Below, in pieces: positions 1-12,533 of a DNA stretch of 64,000 nt. The position numbers were made by a program, and so were the translations under genes. The notes beneath the pieces are model-generated. The model was not told the DNA's origin. It did not search any database and saw nothing but the letters and a program-made list of their open reading frames with translations. The first letter of the stretch is position 1. Each line of letters begins with the position of its first letter. Source of the DNA: Magnolia sinica (lineage: Eukaryota; Streptophyta; Magnoliopsida; Magnoliales; Magnoliaceae); contig NC_080581.1 of assembly GCF_029962835.1 (NCBI RefSeq), positions 21,590,001 through 21,654,000 of the forward strand, written 5' to 3'.

Positions 1-1644
1 CTTGAATTCTTCTGCTATTTTTCCCCAAAACAGGCAGTGATAATTTTCATTAGTTTCTTTTGAAATATTCTTAGTAATTTATACATTCAAGGCTAGCAAT
101 ACATGGTTTTGGTTCTTACAGTCGTGTAGTTCAAGTAAACAAAAATATCCTTTCTTCATGGACATTTATAAGGATTGAATAAATAGATAGGTGTTAACTG
201 TTTTGTTGATATTGTGCTTTCATGATTGATTGTTTCATTAGTGGATTGAATAAATGGATGAGTAGTTTAAACAAATATTTAATTGTTAAATGGCCCATCT
301 AGCTATTGTTAGCTCTGTTATTTTATTTTAACATTGCAATTAATGGCTTATTTTTTAATTCATATATTCTATCCTCGTGGAATGCTACTTTTTTATTTTT
401 TTTATTCCTTACGTGTGCATGATTTTGATCAATTGCACATAAATTTAGGTCTACAAGCACTTCAGCCTTTTGATGTCACTTGTGCTTAGGAGTGGATCAC
501 ATGAAGGATTTGTTTTTTATTTTATTTTTATTTTTTTAAGGGGGCTACACCTATTTTACTTCATCACTAATGTGCAACATGTGGAGCACATCCTTTTCAT
601 ATAGCTATCTAATGTACATTCTTTTGTTCTTATGTCTTTCCTTGCACTAAATCACACTTCTGCCATTGGACAACTCTAGGCCACTGATCATTACTTGAGT
701 AGAATATTCATCGTCTTCAGAGACATTCCTCATTTTTAAGTGAGCTGAGGCTGTTTGTGTATATTTTGTTAGCATTGTTTCTTTTAGAATCCAGTGAATG
801 AATTTGACAGCCATTGTAGAGGTTCGGACGAGATCAACTGGTTCTTGAGGAATGTTCCATGGGAAAGAACATCTAATGGGTGTTTTTCATATTTAATCTT
901 TTAGCCTTTAAAAAAAAAAAAATAAAAATAATGCAAAGGTGGTCTCTCTGCATTTCAGAACATGAATGAATTCATGGAAGTGGGGAGAGAGGGAGGATAG
1001 TTGGTGAAATTTAGGATGGTGATTTTTATTTATTTATTTTTTTTTTTTTTTGTGTTTTTCCATAATGAGAAGATATTGGTGAGATCATAGGGAGGGAGGC
1101 AGACAGTTCCTGAATTTCTTGTTGTATGTGTATTCCTGTGATGAAAAGAGAAGATGTTGGAGAGATCTAGGGGAGGAGTAGACAGTTTCTAAATTTTTCT
1201 GTTGTATGTGTGTTCCTATAATGAAAAGAGACCCCAAATAACTGGGACCAGCTATGATGTGGTGGTTCTGGTGAACCTAGGTTGCAGGATTGAATCAGTT
1301 TCTTTATTGCTTAAATTTTTGCTATGAATTAAAATATTAATTATCACTTAAATTCTGTTTTCTCTTTATATACTAGACTTTCTGTTTTCAAAACTTTGTT
1401 AACAACAACAACAATAATAGGGAGTTGGCTGAATTTGTAATTCAATGGGTTTGTGTTTAAGGACTGGTTTCCAACGCTTGTTGTATGTTTTGTTGCATGC
1501 ATGGATTGTTGTATACTTAATGTAAGGCAACTTGTCTAAATTTAGCGAGATTTCCTAATGTAGTCGATAATCTGTGAAGGAGGTAAGGTAAGTAGACCAT
1601 GTAAATGAGGCAATCCCTTCTCCTTAGGTGATTTGCCTACTTTT

Positions 1645-1920
1645 GGTTCTGTTTGAATGCACTAAGGAATTGGATTGTGATGATTAGTTTGATAGAGTGG
1701 AAATGGTGGAATTGTAATTACCTTCTGAGTACTTAGAAGGAGGATTTACCCTCAAATCGTAGTTTGTTTCCTTTAGACTCCAACTTGGCAATAATGAAAT
1801 TACAATTGGGATTGAAGTCCCTCACAATAAACAGTTGAGGAAATTGCAATTTGGCCACTTCCAATGTATTGTCCTAGTTATTGCAATTCAATTCAATAGT
1901 GAATCCAAACATAGCCTTAG
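1645..1920. mobile_element. MITE-like element with imperfect inverted ends
   Basis: The left edge (TCTGTTTGAATGCACTAAGG...) and the reverse complement of the right edge (TATGTTTGGATTCACTATTG...) form an imperfect inverted repeat of roughly 40 bp around about 200 bp of non-coding DNA. A related structure occurs at 28850-29095. Edges are approximate because no clean target duplication was seen. Confidence 0.4.
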
Positions 1921-2533
1921 ATTTCCACTAGTGGTGGAATTTATCTGGTTTTTACTGTGAACAGAAGCATTCTCATTAATGGCACCATGGTTTAAATAAT
2001 CAACTAGTACGACTTTGTATTTTTTTAGTCATATTAGTTATTGTTTGAATTGTGGACCAAAAGCATCTTGCCCACTCATCTAGTAGGCCACATATGTATG
2101 CCACACATGTGGACTGTTTGCAATTCTCGTACCATCCATTGTATTGTACATGAGTAGCACAACCGATTTGTTTTAGTGGCCTAATTTATGCGCCATGTCA
2201 TCCACATGGTGGGGGCCCACCTGATGCACGGTTTGGATGCCCCATAAACCAACTGAAAATATCAAGCAGCACAAGAAGCCAAAGAATTTTCTATTACAAT
2301 TCCAAATATATAAATGAAAGAATGCAGATAATATCACCAAAAGGGCATTGTTTGGATTTCTTACCACGGTTATGACATCGGTACTAATGAATTGAATTGA
2401 AATAACTAATCCAGGATAGATGAAACTCTTGAAGTTACAACTACTTTCTCAAGTATATTCATAATGAGGCAGTCTCCTTCAAATTGAGTTTCTTTCTTTT
2501 CAAGTCCAACTCGAAACTAACATGGTGTAGCAG

Positions 2534-2610
2534 GGGAAGTTACTTTGACTTCAAGTGATGGATTGAAGAAGCTATCTTTATTAATTGATAACTATGAAGA
2601 GGTTGCACTG
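2534..2610 (+). pseudogene. Exon-like block, gene not recognised
   Basis: An open 77-bp block is bounded by a pyrimidine/AG acceptor (GTAGCAG) and a GTAAAT donor. It encodes about 25 residues reading EVTLTSSDGLKKLSLLIDNY and a short acidic tail. The splice-site framing resembles the captured exons further along the window, but I cannot name the parent gene. Confidence 0.25.
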
Positions 2611-3653
2611 GTAAATCATCTATACCAACTATCTTACTTGATATTCTTGCAATTTCCATTTTCTTTCATGCTCATTTCTTGCCACATTAATGCCAGATAT
2701 TACTCAAACTCTCTAAGTGCATCATGAAAATACAATTCTGGTCAATCTTAGGATCTTAACAAAATGGACCTGTCTACACAATGCAGTTGGACCATTCCAC
2801 GAATGTAAGTGGGCCAAGCACAGGCTAAGGTTTGACCCATGGATGATCCTAACCACTCCTTTTCCTATTTATTGTTGAATCTTTCATTGGATGATCCAAG
2901 CCACAACTTTTCCTATTAACTGCAGATAATCTTTCATTGGCTGATCTGAGCTACACCTTTTCCTATTTACTTCTAATCAAATTTCATTGGGCGATCCAAT
3001 ATGTCAATTGGTTTAACTTTCCCTATTTATATTAGACCATCTTCTATGTTCTCTAACCATAGCAAAATTACATACTGCAGAGAAGTAGTATAGGAAATGT
3101 TCACTTTTGATATGGTCAAAGATATGGAAACAGGAGAAATTTGGAGAACGAAAATTTTGGTTTTTTAAAAGATGAGAGTGAAAAAATTTATGCTGATTGG
3201 ATTGTCCATCGCCAAATATATGTAGGTAGAAGAAAATTTGGAAGCCAGGTAGGGGAAAACAACATTCCGCCACTATTTTTCAAGATTTTGCACACCAATT
3301 TTTCTGGAGGTGTGTCTTCTATTTAATTCAAGAATCCAAATTCGCTAGTTATCCTGATTGATAACTCTTTTCAGACGTTCATTGCGTTTGTTGAAATTCT
3401 TCCCATCATCTTCCCACCAGCTATGTTCAGTTGTAGATTGTTTGTGTTGGACTTTTGCAATGCAACCATGTAGATTTGATCATATCCTTGCTACTTGCTG
3501 GTTCAATTTAACTCTGATGATGTGCAACCATGATAAAGAAGGAAATAGCTGATATGTATCTACATGAATATCATTTTGATTTTAAAGTTGAACTCTTGAA
3601 AATTGCAAATTGTTTTTCTCCAAACAGTCTTAACTAATCGTGTAATCATGCAG

Positions 3654-3929
3654 GAGGCTCAGTGATGTGTCTATTGGGAGCTCGTTGTTGAATTTTATTG
3701 AGAATATGACATCTTTAGCCAACTTGTAAGACCATATGATCTCATCATATGCAGTAAAACTAATCTGTTAGATCTTTTGTTTTTTCTTTTTTCATCCATT
3801 CCTCAAAAACTTAAAACAAGATACTCATATATATCTAATTTGTGCTTTTCTCTACAGAGTCCTAAGAAACAATATGCCTTCTGGTAGTATTCCATCCACC
3901 ATTGGAAAACACCTATTATTGATGCAGAT
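3654..3929 (+). pseudogene. Two LRR exons of an LRR receptor-like kinase
   Basis: Two open blocks, 3654-3725 and 3858-3929, are each exactly 72 bp with AG/GT borders and a codon split across the intron. That is the one-repeat-per-exon organisation known from plant LRR receptor kinases of the LRR VIII-2 group. Joined, they encode one LRR unit (RLSDVSIGSSLLNFIENM, then SLANL) followed by VLRNNMPSGSIPSTIG, a standard plant LRR with the LRNN and GxIP positions kept. No signal peptide, malectin, membrane or kinase exon was found nearby, so this is an isolated ectodomain piece. In the parent it would be part of a plasma-membrane receptor. It lies upstream of a DJ-1 fragment and a CACTA right end on the same strand. 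The family call is firm; the subfamily is inferred from memory of related proteins. Confidence 0.75.
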
Positions 3930-4603
3930 GTGAGTTTTTCAAGTTATGTTTGGTTCAAATTACAATTTCTCATGTTTATTAAGTTCATCCATTTGCAGTC
4001 TATGTGACGGGAGTGGACCCCACTGCCTTTAATTTTTCTGGAAAAGGGTCTTTAGTAATATCATGATTCCTATTGGGTTTCTGGAATACGGGTTTTAATG
4101 TTGGTATGGTGGAGTACAAGAATATCAGCTTCACTATTTAGGATGTCAGGGGTTAGGACAAGGAAGGGCTCCACCACCATTGTCTGTTTTGTTTGATAAT
4201 CCATGCCTACTTTGACTGTCGAAGCATTTTCATACTATATTTCACTGATGATATGGTGTTGTGAATTCTCTGAAAACAGATCAGACCGTTATGGAGGCAC
4301 TATTTCCAAAACACATAGGGACTCATTTTTATTGTTGACAGCAATGATAGAGACTGTGTAGTTAAGGCGAGGGATGAACTCCTAGGATGCTGAATGAGTT
4401 AAATTTTCTTCTAAAAAGAAGGTATTCAATTTATTTGTAGATTTTGCTTGTTCAGAAATGAGAAGATTAGTGTATGCTCCTAAGTATTGTCTTTCTTTTT
4501 TTATGTCATCTCGTCATTGTCTTTCTCTATAATTTAGTTCTTCAGTTTCGGGGCATAGCTTTTTCATATGACTATATTATTTGTATGATAAATTGATTTT
4601 CAG

Positions 4604-4773
4604 CCATGTGCAGTAAGCTTTCGGATCAAAGCGAAGTTGAGAATAGGGTGTTAGTTGATGGTAAATTGATAACCAATAGAGGCACATCCATGGAGTTCTT
4701 GCTTGCGATTGTTGAGAAGCTATTTGGCTGTGAAAAGGCATTGGATCTTGCTATCAATGAGAACTTTAAATAG
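4604..4773 (+). pseudogene. Terminal exon of DJ-1/PfpI-family protein, partial
   Basis: After a TTTTCAG acceptor the sequence is open to TAG at 4771-4773. It encodes about 55 residues including KLSDQSEVENRVLVDGKLIT and MEFLLAIVEKLFG, the C-terminal part of plant DJ-1 homologues (DJ-1/PfpI glutamine-amidotransferase-like fold, linked to oxidative-stress protection and glyoxalase or chaperone roles). The motif usually read as SRGPGTSMEF is here NRGTSMEF, so the Pro-Gly of the loop is missing, and the C-terminus ends NENFK. No upstream DJ-1 exon with the nucleophile cysteine was seen. I interpret it as an isolated exon fragment, probably captured by the element ending at 5318. Confidence 0.7.
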
Positions 4774-5006
4774 AGATATAACTATTATGTTGGCACTGTA
4801 CTTTTGTGAATGGATTAAAATGAATGATTGTATTCGATTGAATGAATGAATGATTGTGTTTAATTGAATGAATAAATGATTTAGCCATGAAGTATTTATC
4901 TATATTAGCTTATATGCGTTGATCTACCAGGGCATGTACTACAATGGTAAGAGATGCCATTATTATATTTTCTTTAATTATTTTTTTTTAAAAATAGGCA
5001 CTAGCT

Positions 5007-5318
5007 ACGGTTATTAACCGTAGCTATTTATCTGGAAACTGTAGCTGTTGCTAATTTTAACCTATCGCTACGGTTCTCACTCTACTTTCAGCTATAGATA
5101 TAATCCGTAGCTGTATATACTTTAGAGCTACGGAAAGTATTGCTACGGATTTAATCCGTACTTATTATTTCTATGGCTACGGATTAAATCCGTAGCCATA
5201 GCTATAAGACTTATGGCTACGACATCAATGGCTATGGTCGTGCCACGGACTATAACCATAGCCTTAGGCATTTAGCTACAGCTTTTATTCATAGCCTTTG
5301 CCCAGTTTTCTGGTAGTG
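5007..5318 (+). mobile_element. CACTA-type right terminus with subterminal repeats
   Basis: Repeated inverted units of the form GCTACGGATTTAATCCGTAGC, many degenerate, fill 5007-5290. The block ends CCAGTTTTCTGGTAGTG, whose reverse complement begins CACTACCAGAAAA, the typical CACTA/En-Spm terminus. Two more ends of the same family occur at 30590-30668 and 34260-34353, all in the same orientation. The matching left end is not in the window, so the element size is unknown. Confidence 0.65.
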
Positions 5319-5626
5319 GTAACACATATAGCAGAGTGGGGTCCACAAGCACGTCCAATAGATGGACAGTCTGGATGTTGCGTAGGCATCAGAGGGCCTC
5401 ACGTTCTTGCTGTTGCACGTACATCAGTCCTACGTGTGGGGTCCCACCGTCCTTTGGTGTGGACGGTGTGGATAAAACACATACGTTAGGCCCCATGGCA
5501 CTGTCCAGACCCACCTGGACGGTGTTGATCTTCATATATATTAAAGGTGGGTCCCACATGGGAGTGGCCCACCATAGTATTAGTTCAATATAATATATTA
5601 TATTATATAATATTATATACTTAATA

Positions 5627-5657
<31 letters not shown>

Positions 5658-5969
5658 AACTTTAAAGCACCCAGCGTCCAGAGAGTCTGGATGCTGGATG
5701 GAAGGCTGGATGGGAGGTTGCCTGCACCGATGTGGGCCCATCTCCACACGTGCAGCACGTGTGGAGTGGTCCCCACTCCCTGCTGCTGCATGATAGAGAC
5801 ATACATCATGGTGGGGTCCACACGTGTGGCCCACATCAGCTCCAGATCAAACTGATACTTGTGCTTTCATTCATTTAGGCCCGTCCAAACGGACTGCCAT
5901 GTGGGCCACTCAGTGGGTGACATTGATAAAATACATACTTCATGGTGGGCCACACACACACCATCATCC

Positions 5970-5972
<3 letters not shown>
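5319..5972. repeat. Foldback-type repeat remnants with AT-rich core
   Basis: Short blocks such as GTGGGGTCCACA occur in both orientations around a pure A/T stretch at about 5583-5660 built of ATATTATATTATATAAT units. No protein is supported. The GGGGTCCAC/GTGGGCCAC blocks belong to the foldback family seen more completely at 41384-41895. Confidence 0.4.

Positions 5973-6029
<57 letters not shown>
5973..6029. repeat. (AG)n microsatellite
   Basis: About 28 perfect AG dinucleotides. Open frames crossing it are low-complexity artefacts. Confidence 0.95.
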
Positions 6030-6032
<3 letters not shown>

Positions 6033-6324
6033 GAGAAGGGTAGGGACCCTGCCACTATTGGGCCCTTCCTTATACAATGCATATATCAAGTGGGTCCCAC
6101 AACAAATGGGCCCTTAAAATAAAAATCAACGGTTGAAAAATCATAAAATCACCCACTGATCGGCCTCCTTAGCTCATTGTCTTTAACTTTGATGGAAGTT
6201 GATAGAGATTGGAAGGTTGAGATTGGAGATGAGAGAGTGGGAAAGTGGGCCACACTTGGCTTTGGAAAAACTTGGGGAGCTTGGACGTTGGGTGCTTCTC
6301 TTGGAAGTTGGAGAGTGAAGATGG

Positions 6325-6329
<5 letters not shown>

Positions 6330-6389
<60 letters not shown>
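6330..6389. repeat. (GA)n microsatellite
   Basis: About 30 perfect GA dinucleotides. The 140-185-codon open frames on the minus strand here are produced by the repeat and its serine/leucine reading, not by a gene. Confidence 0.95.
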
Positions 6390-6393
<4 letters not shown>

Positions 6394-8100
6394 GGATGAT
6401 AAGAGATGGATGGAGTGGTTGCTGTAAGGAATGGGGATGGGGAGGTATGGGTTTGGTTGAAATTTGTGTAAAGGTGGAATGGGTGGGGAGAGAGAGTGTT
6501 GACTTGGGGAAAAAAGGGAATGGGTGCTTGTACTTGGGATATGGTGAGGTGGCATTGGGGTATGGAGGATGCACTTGACTTGATTGATGTGATGGATCAT
6601 AGAGATTCTCTCGGAATTCGCAACACGCGGTGTTTCTTCAGAATAAACGCGGGCCCACATCTCTGGCCTGGGTATCGTATCAGCGCGGGAGACGCGGCGT
6701 TGGAACCGCAGCAACGACGCGGTCATTGGGGTACAAGTTTCGAGTCAAGTCGACTCTGATATGCAGGACTCGGCTTAGGATCGCGCGCAAACATCGGATA
6801 TAGGTCGAGGGTTGCCAGATTCGACTGAGAGGACAGCGGAAGCCTATAGAACGGTACGGACTATGATACGGGCCTTACAAAAATCAACAAAATTACTACT
6901 ATATGAACTTAAAAAAAAATTAGGAACTGTGGGAGAGCAAATGCCCACTACGATTAAACAGGATCACATAGAACATTCCTTGAAATTGACTCTCAGTAAA
7001 TAAATTTATAAATCTAGGAATTTGAACTTCTTTAAAAATTTTCTAGTTAGAAATAATGTTGTTGCAATATTTATCAAATAAAACAACCTTAGGCATTATA
7101 GGAAAATCCTTACTCACCCTTTTATACATTATGTGAAACATAAATACTCCTTAAACTTAAGAATTGCACTAGGAATTGTAGTTTGAATTCCCTAATAATC
7201 TCCTTACTTGGAAATAACATTTCCCATAAATTCCACCATGTAAAATTTATTTGAGGTGAAGTTATAGAATTTTATGTAAATTTTCAACCCTATGTTGAGC
7301 CTAGGAGGACTAGATTTCAGAATCCGGATAAAATTTAGCAAATTTGAACTTGGATTTCATGAAGAAAATATCCTTGAAATTTTAGATAGTGCATTAAGGT
7401 AACCTGAGTGTGCATTGGAAGCATGATGCTCATTTAAGCTACTTCACGTGGATTTCAGGCACTCGTATTATGAGATTAATAGATTACATGATATTTCCCA
7501 GGAGTCTAGAATCATCGGGATTACAGGTTGATGGAACTATATTTAAGCGAAGTTGCGTTGTTTGATCCAAACTCCATATCCTAGCAAAATCTAATGATCT
7601 CAATGCCCTGATCAGGCAGAAGATCGAGATTTACCAGGATTAGAAAATGATACAGTAAGTCCTTTGTTCTGCACAGGCATAGGACCCATGTATTGGACTT
7701 AAACCTGCTGCAACCATCTATTTGTGACGGCGCTAACACTGGAAACCAAAATATTGTATTGTACTTTAGATATTGGGAACTATCATTAAAGGTAAAAGAA
7801 AATAAAAGGAAAGATAAGATATTGTTATTAACCACCCAAATGAACTTATAATCTTACTAAGTGCTACAAGAAATCCTGATGTCAATAAGCATTAGGATGA
7901 TCCTCTAGTCCTAGTTAATACTTAAATGATTTCTAACCCCTAGTCAAACCTAAAAGCATCAATTGATTTACTAGACTAGAGACTTAAGGGTTGTAGTAAA
8001 TTGGGATATAACATTGGAATTTCACACTTAGGCATATATAAAATAGGGTACACCTTATTACCAAATCTCGAGGATAAGATTTTCTTTAAAGGGGGTAGAT
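6390..8100. other. Unrecognised DNA; possible 3' interior of the Gypsy element
   Basis: 6600-6900 is unusually GC- and CpG-rich for this window, then the sequence becomes AT-rich. No domain is recognised. The last 45 bases (8056-8100) read like the end of a chromodomain-Gypsy polyprotein and its polypurine tract (CTCGAGGATAAGATTTTC, then AAAGGGGGTAGAT), directly abutting the LTR at 8101. How far upstream the element interior extends cannot be told. Confidence 0.4.
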
Positions 8101-10639
8101 TGTAACACCTCGTACTTTTCAGTACTCGGGTGTTACCATTTAAATCAAATTTAGCACGAGCCTGTGTGGAAACACACGTAGCCACCTTATACATCATCAA
8201 TGATTCACAAACTGTTCATCATAACCATTTGAGTTAGGATATGACGACCCACAAAGTATAGGGTCTAAAGTCAACCCATTTTGAATTAACCCTTTATTTC
8301 TCATAGGAGGGATTGCGTCATGAACGACCATCCAACCTACGATCTAACCATTGGATCACAAAGTTGTTAGTTAGATTGTTCGAGGCCATCAACTAAACAC
8401 TAAAGTCATTGTTGTATGGCCCACTGATTGCATAATCTTTGAACTAATGACCCCAAAAGGATCTGTAGAAGCTGTTGAGAAAAGGAGAGCTTACAGCAGG
8501 TGTCTATGGACCCCACTTGGATTGTAGTAAGTGCACCAGAGAAAGTACAGCCGCAGTAAACCAAACCAAGACCCATGTATTATGACCCACTTACAATTAA
8601 AATAATCCAATCTTTTTATCAAAGCCATATAGGGGGTTAGGTGAAGGAATAAATGTTACAGATCAGGGTGTGGCCCACATAAATGAATTAGAGAAGAGTA
8701 GAAGAAATTGTACAAAATAATAATAATAACAATAATAATAGTAATAATAAGGTTATTAAAAATATTATAATAATGATATTTAATATTATAAATGTGTATG
8801 GAGTCATTTGACCCCAAAAGTAGCCATTGATTTTTAGCCAAGTGGTCCCTAGGACCCTGTTAACTGCTGATATTCAGATTCGGAATTATCCGACCACTAG
8901 ATTGATGGAAATATGCCATTAGAACTAGCTATCAATTCGTATGGCCCACCTAAGCTTTGGATATGACTGACCTTTGGTCATAGGCCCATTTTGGACCTCT
9001 AAAGGGAATGATCGGTGTGGATTTCTCAAAAACATCCTTTTGGGCCTCACGACCATTTCGTGTATGCACCAGAGGAGGTGCACATGCAGTGCTTGGGACC
9101 AAAGAGGCTTGGTTAAATCAGGTTGACCCGACAGTTTTCCAAACAAGGAGGGGTCTCCTCTCGCTTTCTACCAACGTCCGTTTCAAACGGACTGCTTCCA
9201 TTTGTGTTAATCTGTGGCCCACCATTACGGCCTCGGGACATGATCTGGTCCGTCCATCTAGTATAGGGGTTGCAAGGGACCCAAACCTCATAGGTTTTAC
9301 AAGATGATGGGCCCAATCACACGCACGAAAATGGTTGCAAGAAGGCTAGTGTGCTGGCAAGTTGTGTTTTCAGCCCTCTCAAAACCAACTTTTTGTGATT
9401 AATGTGGGCCACCTTGAGCCGATCCAAACCGTTCAGGTTGTAGGCCTCTCAAATCCAACTGGGATAGTAGGACCCTTGTAGATTCATGCACACATTCGTG
9501 TACGAAAATTCGGCCCAAAGTCACCCTTTCACGAGCATTCCATTTCAAAAAATGGAAACGGTTCATTTTCTTTCAATGACAGCTGTTGCGATCTGCATGA
9601 GCTCCCTCTCCCTTTATCCTAGCCATCCGTCTCACGCAATCCTAGCCCTGAAAAGGAAAGAGATGGAAAGAAAGACCAGTGGTGGGAAGGTACGTTGGTG
9701 TGTTGGCACGATCCCAGCCATCCATCCGTTTCTGAAAAACTACTCTGTATCAATCCAAGGCATCTAAATTGGGATATAATATCCTAGGAAACCCTAAAAC
9801 ACCAACAATATGAGGGAAATCCACAGCCGCATCAGCTTCTTTCAGATTTTCCAAAAAAACAGTTTGTTTCCTTACACCTTCATTTTTTGCTCCTACAAGC
9901 ACCACTTGGAAGGTTTAGACCCTCCAGCAGCCTCATTTCAAAGAAAGGTGGCCCGCATTCGAATTTGCCATTAGAGCCAACCTTCTCCCCCGCCGTTCTT
10001 CCACACCGTGTGGGACCGAGTTGTGCTTCAAAGCAGCAGCTGGGGCTAAGTCTAGACTCCATTTTTTGCAAAATAAGAAAGTAAATGAGAATGAGAGAGT
10101 GACTGAGAGAAAGGAAAAATGAGACAGAGAGGGCTGAGGTAGTGTCGCACTCCCGTCTCATCTCGAGTTGAAGTCGGGGGCTGCCGCAATCGCTTGACTC
10201 CGTTGAGCTATCTGTCTCGAGTTGTTGCAGTCCATGAAGAAAAAAAAAAGGAGAAAGGAAGAAGAAGAGAGAAACGAACGAAGGAAAAAGAGAGAGGGAG
10301 GCTATTGCTGCTGCCGCTCACTCAGTAGCTGAGTTCTAGCCTGACTGGGTTGCTGGATCTAGTCCAGCCTCACCGTCTGGTCAGAAGAAGAGGAGAAGGA
10401 GAATAAAAGAAAGAAAGAAAGGAGAGAGATAGAGTGCCGTCAATCTGCTGCCACGGTGAGTCATAGACTCGGCCTGTCTGAGTTTGGATTTGTGCAGCCG
10501 CTTGAACGTCCAGTTCACTGCTGAACCTAAAACTGCCTAACTTGCTAGTTTGAGTTGTAGGCCTGCTGGACGTTCTATCAGGAAATACAGGGAAAGGGAA
10601 GCAGTAGAAGAAGAAGAAGAGGGGGGTGGGGGGTGGTTG

Positions 10640-10697
<58 letters not shown>

Positions 10698-12529
10698 GAA
10701 GAAGAAGAAGAAGAAGAAGAAGAAGAAGAAAGGGAAGGGGGCTGTCCTAGCCAAACCCAGTCGACTCGGTTGAAGGCTACTGCATCTGGGCATTTTTAGT
10801 CAGGCTTTGTATGAGCCCATTATTTCCTGGACTGACAACATGATAGTGAAGGAGAAGGAAGTGAAAGAGATGGTGAGGAGGAGGAAGATAGAAGAGAGGA
10901 AGTTTGAGTCCTAGGTTGCGGCCGAGTTAACTCAACTAGAACTGAGTCCAAATGGGTTGAGTCAGGCTTGGGACTGGTCCAGGCATGACTGGAGCTCTAG
11001 AAGAAAGAGAGAGAGGTGGGTGGTTAAGTGGAACTGAGTTAACTTGGGTGCCAAATTGAGTTGATTTAACTCGAACCAACTAGGTATGTCTTTTCCTCCC
11101 ACCTTACATTAGATTTTAAATTAGAGTTTTAGTTGGTTGATTGATTTCTTAATCTAAACTAAGATGTAGCCTAACATCACACTTTCAATTCCATTTTGTT
11201 CAAGCTGAGGGCGATTCGAGTCAAGTCTATTTCGAGAAGACTCTAAGGGTACACACACTTCCTATCAATAATGTAGGCGGTTCAAAACATAAGGTGATGA
11301 TTTCTTCCCCTTGTGCTTTCCATTTTCCTATTAGCTTAAGTGATAGTTTTTATTTTAATTTCGGTTTGAAAATTGACATCTCTATCTCATGGTTACATGT
11401 GTTAGTTGTTGGAATTGAATGCTAGATTACATGCTCAATATTTATCCTGCATATTTTCTCATGTTTGTGGATTACTTATGGATTGCTTATGAAACTTAAA
11501 ATGGTATATCAATTAATGAGAAACTCCACTTATAAATGTACACCCATATTTGGGATGTAACTTGATTGATTATGTTTATAATGGGCCCTTGATCTAGTAG
11601 TTATATGAATGATGGGTTAAATGGAATATTGATGTGGGCCAACCGGTTGTGTCTAAGTGATTTTTTAGGATGGTCTTTTATTACATAGTTTTGATATTCG
11701 CCCTATGTGGTTTAGTTTTGATATTTGCTCTATGTGGCTTCGATTTAGTATTTACCCTATGTGGCTTTGATGATTATTTCTACATAACCATGCGTGGTAA
11801 GTCACATATATTGAATTAGATTGTTTTCATTAAACATCCTAAGGTGATAGCCTCATAAGCCAGGGATGGTGGTCATGGGACACTATGTCCGAGCTGTCGG
11901 CCTACTTTCATTGGTGACCAGCCACATGCATGAGTTTTACCAAAAAGCCAACTGGATGAGCATCCCCAGTTGATGTGCACTCACGCATCCATGCATTTAA
12001 CAAGACTGCATCGTGTATTATTTTGAATACTTTTTGTTTATAACTATGCTTACCTAATGCAGTGGTGTGTAATCTTAAGGGAAATTCACACTGAGCTAAC
12101 TACTTATTCATCAAATATATAACTGTACAAGTAGTACAGGTGGCTTAGATGATATTCGTGTTTATATTGATGAGGAGCAGGTTACAATTGTCGATGATGA
12201 ATAATTGTATTTGCCAAGAGTTGCTACGTGATTTTATAGCTCAAGATTTGTTATAATTTACTTTGTTCCACATGCGATATTATTTCCTTTTGTAATTGTA
12301 AGTATTGAGACATTGGTTTGTATAAGTCATTATGGGTAAACGCTCGTATCTTCTGAATGTAAATACAAATTTTCCTTTATGTTTGATTATCTATCTTTTG
12401 CTAAACTATTAACTTTGAAAGAAAAAAAAAGGAAAAAAAATATCCAAATTTGACTATCTTTAAAGGTTAACACTTGGGTTTTTGGAGAACGAGTCATATA
12501 CTCGCGTTCCGAAAACTTTGGGTGTTACA
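8101..12529 (+). repeat. 4.4-kb LTR of a Gypsy retrotransposon
   Basis: The block begins TGTAACACCTCGTAC immediately after a polypurine tract and ends CTTTGGGTGTTACA, giving perfect 9-bp inverted ends TGTAACACC/GGTGTTACA. These are the features of a 3' LTR, here about 4,430 bp. Very long LTRs are known in the Tekay/Del group of chromoviruses, and the polyprotein-tail sequence just upstream fits that group. No tRNA primer site follows 12529, so it is not a 5' LTR. The 5' partner is not in the window. Inside it are GGCCCACC foldback fragments (about 8930-9460) and GA/GAA repeats. Insertions inside the LTR may have increased its length. Confidence 0.65.
10642..10731. repeat. (GA)n(GAA)n compound microsatellite
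   Basis: About 26 GA units pass directly into about 12 GAA units. The repeat lies inside the 4.4-kb LTR, in a purine-rich neighbourhood (about 10230-10900). Confidence 0.95.
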
Positions 12530-12533
12530 CAGA

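Larger units (their letters stand above)
1..3653. other. Eroded non-coding DNA upstream of LRR fragment
   Basis: AT-rich sequence with poly-T and poly-A runs and no long open frame. The short open frames here have no recognisable domain. A MITE-like element (1645-1920) and one exon-like block (2534-2610) are listed separately. If the CACTA-type terminus at 5318 is a right end, this stretch may be the interior of that element, whose left end would lie before the window. Confidence 0.5.

Noticed and set aside
6149..6726. Long minus-strand open frames of 141 and 185 codons over the GA microsatellite
   Set aside because: They are serine/leucine-rich readings of the repeat and its flanks, overlap each other in different frames, and show no domain.
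10550..10793. Open frames across the GA/GAA repeat
   Set aside because: Low-complexity translation of a compound microsatellite inside an LTR.
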